From: Kibdelosporangium sp. MJ126-NF4
GTDB taxonomy: Bacteria > Actinomycetota > Actinomycetes > Mycobacteriales > Pseudonocardiaceae
DNA length: 64,000 nucleotides
Direction: 5' to 3'
Assembly: GCF_000826545.1 (NCBI RefSeq)
Contig: NZ_CDME01000021.1
Span: forward strand, 1 to 64,000
Program-made: the position numbers and the translations under genes
Notes under the pieces: generated by a model
What the model was told of the DNA's origin: nothing
The model's input: the letters and a program-made list of their open reading frames with translations, nothing else
Database searches by the model: none
In this document: piece after piece, positions 32,496 to 41,487 of the stretch
Numbering within the stretch: position 1 is the stretch's first letter
Layout: each line of letters begins with the position of its first letter

Positions 32496-34148
32496 TCATC
32501 GCAACGCTCCGGGCGCGGCGGACGGCACCGCAGGCGAGCGGGGCGCGACCGTGTCGACGCGACGGTACGGCGAGCCCTGCTCCGGGCGCTTGTCCGCCTC
32601 GCCATTGTTGGGCCACAACGAGAATGCCCGCTCAGCCTGTGCCGTGATGGTCAGCGACGGGTTCACGCCGAGGTTCGCCGTGATCGCCGCGCCGTCCACA
32701 ACGGACAGACCTGGGTAGTTGTGCACCCGGTGGTACGGGTCGATGACGCCGCTGCGCTCGTCCTCCCCGATCGGACATCCGCCGATGAAGTGCGCGGTCA
32801 GCGGGATGTCGAACACCTCGCCCCACGTTCCGCCCGCGATGCCGTCGATGTGCTTCGCGGTCAGCTGGTTGGCCTCGTGACCAGCGGGGATGAAGCTCGG
32901 GTTCGGCTCGCCGTGGCCCTGCTTGGACGTGTACCGCCCGCGTTTGTCCACGTAGGTCGTGATGGAGTTGTCCAGTGACTGCATCACGAGCAGGATCACC
33001 GTCCGCTCGCTCCACCGGTAGCCGTTGAGCAGCCGCACGGTCTGTATCGGGTGCCTGACCATGAAGCGCAGCGCCTGCTTCCAGCGCGGCACCTCGGATG
33101 CGCCGTCCGTGGCGATGGTCTGCAACAAGCTCATCGCGTTGCTGCCCTTGCCGTAGCGGACCGGCTCGATGTGCGTGTTCTCGTCGGGATGGATGGACGA
33201 GGTGATCGCGACGCCACGGCTGAAGTCCCTGTCCGGGTCCGCGGTGAACCGGCCGGAGCCGATGATCGCCTCGGAGTTTGTCCTGGTCAGCTCGCCGAGC
33301 CTGGCCGAGAGCCGGGGCAGCGCGCCCGTGTGGCGCATCTGGTGCAGCAGGTTCTGAGTTCCCCATGTTCCCGCGGCGAGGACCACGTGCGTGGCGGTCA
33401 GCGAGTGCCGGAACCGGGTACCGGTCCTGCGGATGGCCACCTCGAACGACCCGTCGGCGCGCTCGGCCAGCCCGGTCACCGTGGTCAGCGGGATGATCTT
33501 CGCCCCGGCCTGCTCGGCCAGGTAGAGGTAGTTCTTCATCAGGGTGTTCTTTGCGCCGACCCGGCAGCCGGTCATGCACGAGCCGCACTCGGTGCACCCG
33601 GTGCGAACCGGCCCGGCGCCGCCGAAGAACGGGTCGGCCACGGTCTCACCGGGCTTGCCGAAGTACACGCCGACAGGCGTCGGGTGGTAGGAGTCCGAGA
33701 CGCCCATGTCCGCGGCGACCTTCTGCATGACCTCGTCGGACGGCGTCACCGTCGGGTTGGTCACGACACCGAGCATCCTGCTCGCCTGGTCGTAGTGCGG
33801 CGCCAGTTCGTCGCGCCAGTCGGTGATGTGGGCCCACTGCTTGTCCCGGTAGAAGGGGTCGAGCGGGCGGTAGAGGGTGTTGGCGTACACCAACGAGCCG
33901 CCGCCGACACCCGCGCCGGCCAGCACCATCACGTCCCGCAGCAGGTGGATCCGCTGGATGCCGAAGCAGCCGACCGCGGGCGCCCACAGGTACCGGCGCA
34001 GGTCCCACGAGGTCTTGGCGAACTCGTCGTCCGCGAACCGCCTGCCCGCCTCGACGACGGCGACGCGGTAGCCCTTCTCGGTCAGCCGCAGCGCGGCGAC
34101 GCTCCCGCCGAATCCCGAGCCGACGACGATGACGTCGTAGTCAACCAT
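32496..34148 (-). CDS. choD: GMC-family oxidoreductase similar to mycobacterial ChoD (cholesterol oxidase-like)
   Basis: 550 residues. FAD dinucleotide-binding motif GSGFGGSVAALRLTEKG near the start, VGGGSLVYANTLYRPLDPFY, and the C-terminal GMC part GLSVVDGAAITANLGVNPSLTITAQAERA. A cysteine cluster CTECGSCMTGC at about 180-190 is also present in ChoD-type proteins. Position directly beside guaB3/guaB2 matches the choD (Rv3409c) location in M. tuberculosis. Despite the name, cholesterol oxidation by this subgroup is uncertain. The protein lacks a signal peptide and ends in a Pro/Ala/Arg-rich tail. Confidence 0.85.
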   Translation of the reverse strand: MVDYDVIVVGSGFGGSVAALRLTEKGYRVAVVEAGRRFADDEFAKTSWDLRRYLWAPAVGCFGIQRIHLLRDVMVLAGAGVGGGSLVYANTLYRPLDPFYRDKQWAHITDWRDELAPHYDQASRMLGVVTNPTVTPSDEVMQKVAADMGVSDSYHPTPVGVYFGKPGETVADPFFGGAGPVRTGCTECGSCMTGCRVGAKNTLMKNYLYLAEQAGAKIIPLTTVTGLAERADGSFEVAIRRTGTRFRHSLTATHVVLAAGTWGTQNLLHQMRHTGALPRLSARLGELTRTNSEAIIGSGRFTADPDRDFSRGVAITSSIHPDENTHIEPVRYGKGSNAMSLLQTIATDGASEVPRWKQALRFMVRHPIQTVRLLNGYRWSERTVILLVMQSLDNSITTYVDKRGRYTSKQGHGEPNPSFIPAGHEANQLTAKHIDGIAGGTWGEVFDIPLTAHFIGGCPIGEDERSGVIDPYHRVHNYPGLSVVDGAAITANLGVNPSLTITAQAERAFSLWPNNGEADKRPEQGSPYRRVDTVAPRSPAVPSAAPGALR

Positions 34149-34209
34149 CCTTCGAGGTTAGTTCGACGAACGCGTTCTGACTAGCGGTAAGTTTCTCGTC
34201 AGTAACTTA

Positions 34210-34713
34210 TTAGGGACGGGGGTCTGTCCGCAGGATGCTGTAGCTGATCAGGTCCCGGCGCTTGCCTTCCCGCAGCTGAGCACCGCGAATGATGCCCTCA
34301 CGGGTGAACCCGGCCTTCTCCATGGACCGCTGCGACCGCACGTTCGTGGTGTCCGTGCTGCCTTCGATCCGGTCGACGTCGGTCGTGTCGAACAGGTGCC
34401 GCACCAGCAGCCTCAGCACCTCCGTGCCGATGCCCTTGCCGCGCGACTGCGGCAACAGGTGACGGCCGAAGTTCCACGCGACACAGCCGTAGGAGGGGCC
34501 GTAGTTCACGGGGTGCCAGTTCACCTGGCCGAGCAGTTCCTCGCCGTCCTCGCTCGTCACCGCCAGGCGGTAGCTCGGGGCCGTGATGGGCATGTCCCGC
34601 CCGTCCCGGTCGACGTCGAAGGCTGCGTCGTTGTGCTCGGCCAGCCAGTCCTTGTCGCGGTCGGTCACCTCGGCAAGGGCGACGCCGTCGCCCCTGGCCA
34701 CGATCTTGCGCAA
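34210..34713 (-). CDS. GNAT N-acetyltransferase, RimJ/RimL-like
   Basis: 167 residues. Acetyl-CoA loop QSRGKGIGTEVLRLLVRHLF and the RimJ/L-type end DRIEGSTDTTNVRSQRSMEKAGFTREGIIRG are clear. TTG start at 34713 with GGGGGTCGGG upstream; a GTG seven codons later is possible. It ends 61 bp from choD and lies 24 bp after guaB3 on the same strand, so it may share the guaB3 transcript. Substrate unknown: ribosomal protein N termini or small amines. Confidence 0.87.
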   Translation of the reverse strand: MRKIVARGDGVALAEVTDRDKDWLAEHNDAAFDVDRDGRDMPITAPSYRLAVTSEDGEELLGQVNWHPVNYGPSYGCVAWNFGRHLLPQSRGKGIGTEVLRLLVRHLFDTTDVDRIEGSTDTTNVRSQRSMEKAGFTREGIIRGAQLREGKRRDLISYSILRTDPRP

Positions 34714-34737
34714 ACCCGACCCCCAGGTCGCTCGTGG

Positions 34738-35871
34738 TCAGCCCCGGATCGTGAGCCCGACCTTCTGGAACTCCTTCAGGTCCGAGTATCCCGTCTTCGC
34801 CATCGCCCTGCGCAGAGCACCGAACAAGTTCAGCGTCCCGTCGGCGTCACTGGACGGGCCGAACAGCAACTCGCGCAGACCGACCTCGCTCTCGGCCGCA
34901 GGCACGACCCGGCTGCGCGGCAGCGACGGGTGCGCCGCCGCGGCCGTCCAGTACAGACCACCGCCAGGTGACTCGCTCGCGGCCGCGAGCGGGGCGCCGA
35001 GCATCACGGCGTCCGCGCCGCAGGCGATCGCCTTGGCGATCTGGCCGCTGGTTTCGATGCCGCCGTCGGCCAGGACGTGCACGTACCGGCCGCCGGTCTC
35101 GTCGAGGTAGTCACGGCGGGCTGCCGCCGCGTCGACGATCGCGGTCGCCATCGGGACGCCGATGCCGAGCACGCTGTCGGTCGACGTGACACCGCTGCTG
35201 TAGCCGTAGCCGACGATGACACCGGCCGCGCCGGTTCGCATGAGGTGCATGGCCGTGCGGTAGTCGTGCACGCCGCCCGCGACCACCGGGACGTCCAGGT
35301 CCTCGATGAAGGTCTTGAGGTTCAACGGTTCCCCGTCGCGGGCCACGTGCTCGGCGGACACGATTGTGCCCTGCACGACCAGGATCTCCACGCCCGCCGC
35401 GACCAGGTCGGGCGTCAGCTCGGCCGCCCGCTGCGGGCTGACCCGCGCGGCGACCGTCACGCCGGAGTCGCGGACCTCCTTGATCGACTGGGCGACCAGG
35501 TCGGCCTGGATCGGCGCGGCGTGCAGCTCCTGCAGCACCTTGGTCACGTCGGCGGCCTCGGACGCCTCCTCGGCGGCCTCGATCAGCCGGAACAGCACGT
35601 CGTCCACATTGGCGTGCCGAGCCCACAGGCCCTCGGCGTTGATCACACCGAGACCACCGAGCTCGCCCACCGCGACCGCGGTGCGCGGCGAGACGACCGC
35701 GTCGGTCGGATGCGTCACCAGCGGGATCTCGAAGCGGTACGCGTCGAGCTGCCACGCGGTGGACACGTCCTTGGACGACCGTGTCCGGCGCGACGGCACG
35801 ATCTCGATGTCGTCAAGCTCGTAGGCGCGCCGGGCCGTCCGGCCCATGCCGATCTCGACAAGGTCCCGCAC
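34738..35871 (-). CDS. guaB3: GuaB3: IMP dehydrogenase-family protein without CBS domains
   Basis: 377 residues, a TIM barrel related to IMP dehydrogenase but without the paired CBS domains. Where IMPDH has the catalytic cysteine loop (GSICTT), the aligned segment here is SSGVTSTDSVLGIGVPMATAI, with no cysteine. The glycine-rich phosphate loops VLADGGIETSGQIAKAIACGADAVMLG are kept. Family members occur beside guaB2 throughout actinobacteria; the in vivo reaction is unsettled. GTG start with GGGAG about 10 bases upstream, 31 bp after guaB2, so one operon. Confidence 0.93.
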   Translation of the reverse strand: MRDLVEIGMGRTARRAYELDDIEIVPSRRTRSSKDVSTAWQLDAYRFEIPLVTHPTDAVVSPRTAVAVGELGGLGVINAEGLWARHANVDDVLFRLIEAAEEASEAADVTKVLQELHAAPIQADLVAQSIKEVRDSGVTVAARVSPQRAAELTPDLVAAGVEILVVQGTIVSAEHVARDGEPLNLKTFIEDLDVPVVAGGVHDYRTAMHLMRTGAAGVIVGYGYSSGVTSTDSVLGIGVPMATAIVDAAAARRDYLDETGGRYVHVLADGGIETSGQIAKAIACGADAVMLGAPLAAASESPGGGLYWTAAAAHPSLPRSRVVPAAESEVGLRELLFGPSSDADGTLNLFGALRRAMAKTGYSDLKEFQKVGLTIRG

Positions 35872-35902
35872 TGTGTTGTCTCCCTCAGCTCTTGCCGACT
35901 CG

Positions 35903-37426
<1,524 letters not shown>

Positions 37427-37538
37427 CTACGCCGTCACAGGCTGGCACATCGGTGCCCGCCCGTGTTTTCCCAGGCGAGGCCGTTGACACCATGGTATCT
37501 GGACAGGCCCGGGGGCCCGCCCGGTACCGTGCGAGACC

Positions 37539-37925
37539 GTGCCGCACGACTCACTGCCCCCCGACCCCTTCGCGGGCGACCCGGACGACCCCGCCCGGGC
37601 CATCGTCGACCACGATGACGAGGTCGACCACCCGATGGGAGAGGACGAGCGGGCCGAACTGCTGACCGACCTGTCCGACCTGGCCGTCTACCAGGCCCTG
37701 CTGGAGCACCGCGGGGTCAAGGGCGTGGTCGTGGACTGCGGTGAATGCCAGGAGCCGCACTACCACGACTGGGCGCTGCTGCGGTCCAGCCTCGAACAGC
37801 TGCTGACCGACGGGCGGATGCGTCCGCACGAGCCCGCCTTCGACCCGGATCCTGGCGCGTACGTGAGCTGGGAGTACTGCCGTGGCTACGCCGACGGCGT
37901 GACCGCGACCGAAAGCGCTCGCTAG
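37539..37925 (+). CDS. DUF5319 family protein
   Basis: 128 residues, acidic. The conserved part is LTDLSDLAVYQALLEHRGVKGVVVDCGECQEPHYHDWALLRSSLEQLL, with a CGEC pair and histidines that could bind a metal, then YVSWEYCRGYADG. An equivalent gene (Rv3412) sits at the same place between guaB2 and the sigD locus of M. tuberculosis. GTG start with ACCGTGCGAGACC upstream and no strong ribosome-binding site. Function unknown. The stop is 4 bp from the large palindrome. Confidence 0.85.
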   Translation: MPHDSLPPDPFAGDPDDPARAIVDHDDEVDHPMGEDERAELLTDLSDLAVYQALLEHRGVKGVVVDCGECQEPHYHDWALLRSSLEQLLTDGRMRPHEPAFDPDPGAYVSWEYCRGYADGVTATESAR

Positions 37926-37929
37926 CCTC

Positions 37930-38050
37930 TCGTGAGTGTTTTGGCCGGTTAGAACCGGCCTAACCGCTCACGACACTCTTCCCAGCCGTGCTGGTTCGTG
38001 TGTCGTGAGCGGTTGGGCCGAGCGGTTCTAACCGGCCAAAACACTCACGA
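37930..38050. repeat. 121-bp palindromic element between convergent genes
   Basis: Left arm 37930-37976 and right arm 38000-38050 are inverted copies: TCGTGAGTGTTTTGGCCGGT on the left is matched exactly on the right, and CCTAACCGCTCACGACAC pairs with GTGTCGTGAGCGGTTGGG apart from one base. The left arm also holds an 18-bp palindrome GGCCGGTTAGAACCGGCC (37943-37960). The right end includes the rsdA stop. It can fold in RNA from either strand and may terminate both genes; its length and nesting suggest a dispersed repeat family. Confidence 0.9.
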
Positions 38051-39082
38051 GGCGCCGGGTTCGCCTGCCTGCGGGGCGTTGCCGTCCGTGGGGTTGCCGC
38101 TGCCGGTGCCCGGTCGTCCACCGTCGGCGGGAGCGTCGCTGCGCGGCGGGCCGCTGCCCGTGCCCGGCTCGCTGCCACCCGTGCCGTTGGTGCCCGAGTT
38201 CGGCGGCTTCACCGGCTCGGACGCGCTACCGGAGGACGGCGGGTCGGACGGCTTGTTCGACGGCGGCTGGGACGGGGATCCGCTCGGGGTCGGCGTGGTC
38301 GACGCGGAATGCGACGACGGCTTGGTCGGCTCAGCGCGCGCGCTGGTCGACTTCGTCGGCGCCGGGCCCATCGTGAGCTGTTCGAGCAGGGACTCGTGCT
38401 CGGCCTGCAGCACGTCCTTGCCGTCCTCGCTCGACACGTTCGGCAGGGCGGTGCCCGCCGCTTCCAGCCGGTCCTTGGCTTCGTCGACCCGGCCGCGCTC
38501 CAGTGCTTGCTGCGCGTCGTTCAAGTCAGTGCGCACGGACTTGGCGGCTTCCACCGACCGTGCGTGATCGGCGTAGAGGACCTTGCTCAAACCCCAGAGC
38601 GGGTCGCCTGGTTCGGCGCCCCGAGCGGCCATCCCTACACCTGCGAACGCCATCGCCAGCACAGCTGCTGCAGCCGCGACCGGGACAAGCATGCGTGGCC
38701 TGCGTCTGCGCGCCGATCGTGCCGCGGTGACAGTCGCCACCGCTGTCCTGGTGTCCACGATCTGCGGTACGGGAACGCTGTCCACGTCCTGGCGCCACGC
38801 GAGCAGCAACGCGTTCAGCTGCTCGTCGTCGAAGTCCACGGGTCCGGCGTCGTCGACCTTGGCCGCGAGGGCGTCGAGGAGTTCGTCGTCGGCGCGGATC
38901 TGCGCCAGGTCGTCGGCCTCTTCAAGGTCAATTGCCGAGAAGTATTCATTTTCGGGGGAAACGTGCGTATCGTCACGTTCTGTGGATGTAGCACCCGAGG
39001 TGACCGGATGAATGTCACCCGATCGGCCGGTCTGCGGCGACTCGGGTGACTCTCTGCCGTCACTGTCGTGCCGGTCGGCCAT
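38045..39082 (-). CDS. rsdA: Anti-sigma-D factor RsdA
   Basis: 345 residues. The N-terminal part (about 50-100: IDLEEADDLAQIRADDELLDALAAKVDDAGPVDFDDEQLN) fits the short SigD-binding domain of RsdA. A membrane helix follows at about 130-152 (PRMLVPVAAAAAVLAMAFAGVGMAARG), then an outside part with a possible coiled coil (VEAAKSVRTDLNDAQQALERGRVDEAKDRLEAAG) and a Pro/Ser/Gly-rich tail. It starts directly at the sigD stop (TGAATG), the usual sigma/anti-sigma pair. In M. tuberculosis the homologue Rv3413c is degraded by ClpP1P2 to release SigD. Confidence 0.88.
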   Translation of the reverse strand: MADRHDSDGRESPESPQTGRSGDIHPVTSGATSTERDDTHVSPENEYFSAIDLEEADDLAQIRADDELLDALAAKVDDAGPVDFDDEQLNALLLAWRQDVDSVPVPQIVDTRTAVATVTAARSARRRRPRMLVPVAAAAAVLAMAFAGVGMAARGAEPGDPLWGLSKVLYADHARSVEAAKSVRTDLNDAQQALERGRVDEAKDRLEAAGTALPNVSSEDGKDVLQAEHESLLEQLTMGPAPTKSTSARAEPTKPSSHSASTTPTPSGSPSQPPSNKPSDPPSSGSASEPVKPPNSGTNGTGGSEPGTGSGPPRSDAPADGGRPGTGSGNPTDGNAPQAGEPGAS

Positions 39083-39655
39083 TCAGACCACCTCCTCCGC
39101 TGACAGAGTCTTTCGTAGCCGTGCCAAAGCGCGGTGCTGGGCAACCCTGACAGCCCCCGGAGTCGAGCCCACCGCTTCGGCGGTCTCCTCCGCAGACAGT
39201 CCCACGACCACCCGCAACACCACGATCTCGCGCTGTTTGTCGGGCAGGACGTCCAACAGTTGCTTCATGCGCCTGGTCAGCTCGCCCTGCATAGCCCGTT
39301 GTTCCGGTCCCGCGTCGGTTTCCGGTTCGTCAGGTACGTCGGCCACGGGCTCCGATCGGTTACGCGCAGCCGCCCGATGAGCGTCTGCCACCTTGTGCGC
39401 GGCGATGCCGTACACGAAGGCGAGGAAGGGCCTGCCCTGGTCGCGGTAGCTCGGCAGAGCTGTGAGTACCGCGAGGCAAACTTCCTGCGCAACGTCGTCC
39501 GCCGAAGCGAAAGAACGTTCCTGCCTACCGACCCGTGCGCGGCAGTACCGCACCACGAGAGGACGAATGGACTCCAATACACGACCGACCGCGCGAGGAT
39601 CGCCCTCGACGGCAGCGCTCACTGAAGCGTCCAGTCCGTCCCCCAAATTCGTCAT
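39083..39655 (-). CDS. sigD: ECF RNA polymerase sigma factor SigD
   Basis: 190 residues from the ATG at 39655. Region 2: IRPLVVRYCRARVGRQERSFASADDVAQEVCLAVLTALPSYRDQGRPFLAFVYGIAAHKVADAHRAAAR. Region 4: LLDVLPDKQREIVVLRVVVGLSAEETAEAVGSTPGAVRVAQHRALARLRK. Both are very close to M. tuberculosis SigD. A GTG at 39730 with GAGGAAG 8 bases upstream would add 25 residues and is a serious alternative start. A SigD-like promoter motif overlaps the ATG (separate entry). Confidence 0.93.
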   Translation of the reverse strand: MTNLGDGLDASVSAAVEGDPRAVGRVLESIRPLVVRYCRARVGRQERSFASADDVAQEVCLAVLTALPSYRDQGRPFLAFVYGIAAHKVADAHRAAARNRSEPVADVPDEPETDAGPEQRAMQGELTRRMKQLLDVLPDKQREIVVLRVVVGLSAEETAEAVGSTPGAVRVAQHRALARLRKTLSAEEVV

Positions 39656-39679
39656 CGCAGACAACAGCCTTGGCGTTAC
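39654..39679 (-). promoter_or_regulatory. Candidate SigD-type promoter at the start of sigD
   Basis: On the minus strand: GTAACG (39679-39674), 16 bases, CGAT (39657-39654). This equals the consensus I recall for M. tuberculosis SigD (-35 GTAACG, 16 bases, -10 CGAT). It overlaps the ATG, so if real it would start transcription inside the gene and imply a downstream start or promoter-internal role. Ten matching positions could be chance. Confidence 0.35.
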
Positions 39680-39853
39680 TCGTTGGCGTCCGACAGTAAC
39701 CGTCACCGTGCGCGGAGTATCCCCCGTCACGGTGACAACTTCCTCACCGTACCGGTCACCCCCAAGCGGACTAACCGCCGGATGGGGCTTTGTGGTCGGA
39801 TCCGACCACGAATGGCGGCACCCGAATGGTCCGGCAGATTCCGGCATGCGGAA

Positions 39854-39881
39854 CGGCCCGAGGTCACCAACCCCCGGGCCG
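39854..39881 (-). terminator. Hairpin downstream of the BldM-like gene
   Basis: CGGCCCG (39854-39860) and CGGGCCG (39875-39881) form a 7-bp GC stem with a 14-base loop, starting 33 bases past the stop of the BldM-like gene on the minus strand. No T-tract follows. It would separate that operon from sigD. Confidence 0.5.
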
Positions 39882-39913
39882 CACCACGTTTGTAGATAGT
39901 CCTCGATCCGCCG

Positions 39914-40510
39914 CTAGGAAACCAGACCCCGGCGGAAACCGTGTGCCACAGCCTGCGCACGGTCGCGCACACCCAGCTTGCGGAACAGCCGCCTCGCGTG
40001 GGTCTTCACTGTGTCCTCGGACAGGTAGAGCTCGCGCCCGATCTGTCCGTTGCTCTTGCCCTGACTCATCCCGCGCAGTACCTGCAGCTCACGGTCGGTG
40101 AGCTGGACACCGGGATCGGAGGGCTGACGCGGCGCGGGCACCGAGGTGCTGGCCAGCGTGTGCGCCAGCGCGGCGACCAGTTCGGGACGCGAGGCGTCCC
40201 AACGCAGGTAACCACGGGCGCCACCAGCGATCGCCGCGGCGATGCTGCCCGCATCGTCCGGCGCTCCGAACACGATGACGTTGGCCTGGGGATTGGCCGA
40301 GACGAGACGACGCGTCGCTTCCACGCCAGTCGGTACGGCGCGCTGGGTACCTACGAGCACGACGTCCACCGGCTGGCGGGAGAAGCGGGCGAGCAACTCG
40401 TCACCGTGCGCTACGCAGTCGATGCGACTAACCCCGGGTACAGCAGACATAACGCGGGTGAGACCTTCCCGCACGCTGCGCCGGTCGTCGCAGATCAAGA
40501 CCGTCGTCAC
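39914..40510 (-). CDS. bldM: BldM-like orphan response regulator without phospho-acceptor aspartate
   Basis: 198 residues, close to Streptomyces BldM at the DNA-binding end: LTDRELQVLRGMSQGKSNGQIGRELYLSEDTVKTHARRLFRKLGVRDRAQAVAHGFRRGLV. The receiver keeps the acidic pair D8/D9 (CDDRRSVREG), but the position equal to BldM D54 is G54 (DVVLVGTQRAVPTG), so it cannot be phosphorylated there. BldM activates genes of aerial growth and sporulation, including whi genes. GTG start overlapping the upstream stop (GTGA). Near sigma factor, guaB and whiD as in S. coelicolor. Confidence 0.88.
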   Translation of the reverse strand: MTTVLICDDRRSVREGLTRVMSAVPGVSRIDCVAHGDELLARFSRQPVDVVLVGTQRAVPTGVEATRRLVSANPQANVIVFGAPDDAGSIAAAIAGGARGYLRWDASRPELVAALAHTLASTSVPAPRQPSDPGVQLTDRELQVLRGMSQGKSNGQIGRELYLSEDTVKTHARRLFRKLGVRDRAQAVAHGFRRGLVS

Positions 40511-41487
40511 GGGGACTCCTTCCTGCAGCCGAGTGACGTTCCTCCTCCCCTATCGGACGCTTGCGCGCGAACCTTGACACGATCTGGTGGTAATTCTGTG
40601 AACGAGTTCGCCCGGATGCTCGGCTGAGTGGGTTCACCCGATGTCAGCAGCGTGTCCGGAACCCACGGCGACGACGCTGCCAGGCGACGCGCGATCGGGT
40701 CGGATCGTCGTAACACACAGTGCAGAGCACCCGCGGCCCGGCGACGGTGGTCGTCGGCGTTGGCGGGGTCCAGATCGGCCAGCAGAAGTGAGCAAGGCCA
40801 CACCAGCGGGAGAAGCCCGTACTCGATCGCCTGGTCGACCACTCCCGCCGCGAGCTGCCGGGCCCGGATGCGTTCCGTGACTCCGCCGCGCACGGTCAGC
40901 GCGGCCGCGAGCACCATTCCGGACTTCGCGATGTGCCTGCGCGCCCCGGCCGCCCGCGCCCGGCGCAACGCGGCCTCGGCGTTCGGTACCGATTCAGCCG
41001 GATTCCCGGCGGCCAGTTCCACCTCGGCCCTGACCCACCCGAGCCGGACCTGGCCACGCCAGCCGACGTCGCCGAGGGCGTCGGCGGCAGCGATGAGCCT
41101 GCGCGCGGTCGTCAGCCTGCCGGTGCCCAACGCGTCGGCCGCGAGCCCGAGCAGGGCGTCCGAGCGCGCCCCCAGGGTGTCGATCCCGTCACAGTCGCCG
41201 TCCGCGGTGTCGGTCAGCCGGGCGAGCGCGGCCGCGTCGAGCCGCCGTGCCACGTCGTGGCCGCCCACCTGTCGGCGGTGTGAGCCGAGGGTGCTCGCGG
41301 CCAGCGAGGCGATCACCGCGTCGGCGTGCCTGAGCAAGCCGGTGAGGATCGCCGAGGCCGCCGCGTAGCGGCCCTGGCCGCCGAGCACGACAGCGGCCAG
41401 CCAACGGTCCCTCGGATGCTCTCCGACGGTCACGTGCGCGTCCGGGCGGTCGCCGAAGGCAGCCACCCTGAGGTGATCACTCGTCAT
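40507..41487 (-). CDS. Hypothetical helical-repeat protein between the MerR-type and BldM-like genes
   Basis: 326 residues, Ala/Arg-rich and almost entirely helical by pattern, with repeated hairpins such as RYAAASAILTGLLRHADAVIASLAA and TLGARSDALLGLAADALGTGRLTTARRLIAAADAL that resemble TPR/SARP-like repeats. No enzymatic motif and no membrane segment. The ATG at 41487 overlaps the upstream stop (ATGA), and the stop overlaps the BldM-like start (GTGA), so the three genes are one tightly coupled operon. Probably a regulatory partner of either protein; family not recognised. Confidence 0.8.
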   Translation of the reverse strand: MTSDHLRVAAFGDRPDAHVTVGEHPRDRWLAAVVLGGQGRYAAASAILTGLLRHADAVIASLAASTLGSHRRQVGGHDVARRLDAAALARLTDTADGDCDGIDTLGARSDALLGLAADALGTGRLTTARRLIAAADALGDVGWRGQVRLGWVRAEVELAAGNPAESVPNAEAALRRARAAGARRHIAKSGMVLAAALTVRGGVTERIRARQLAAGVVDQAIEYGLLPLVWPCSLLLADLDPANADDHRRRAAGALHCVLRRSDPIARRLAASSPWVPDTLLTSGEPTQPSIRANSFTELPPDRVKVRAQASDRGGGTSLGCRKESP

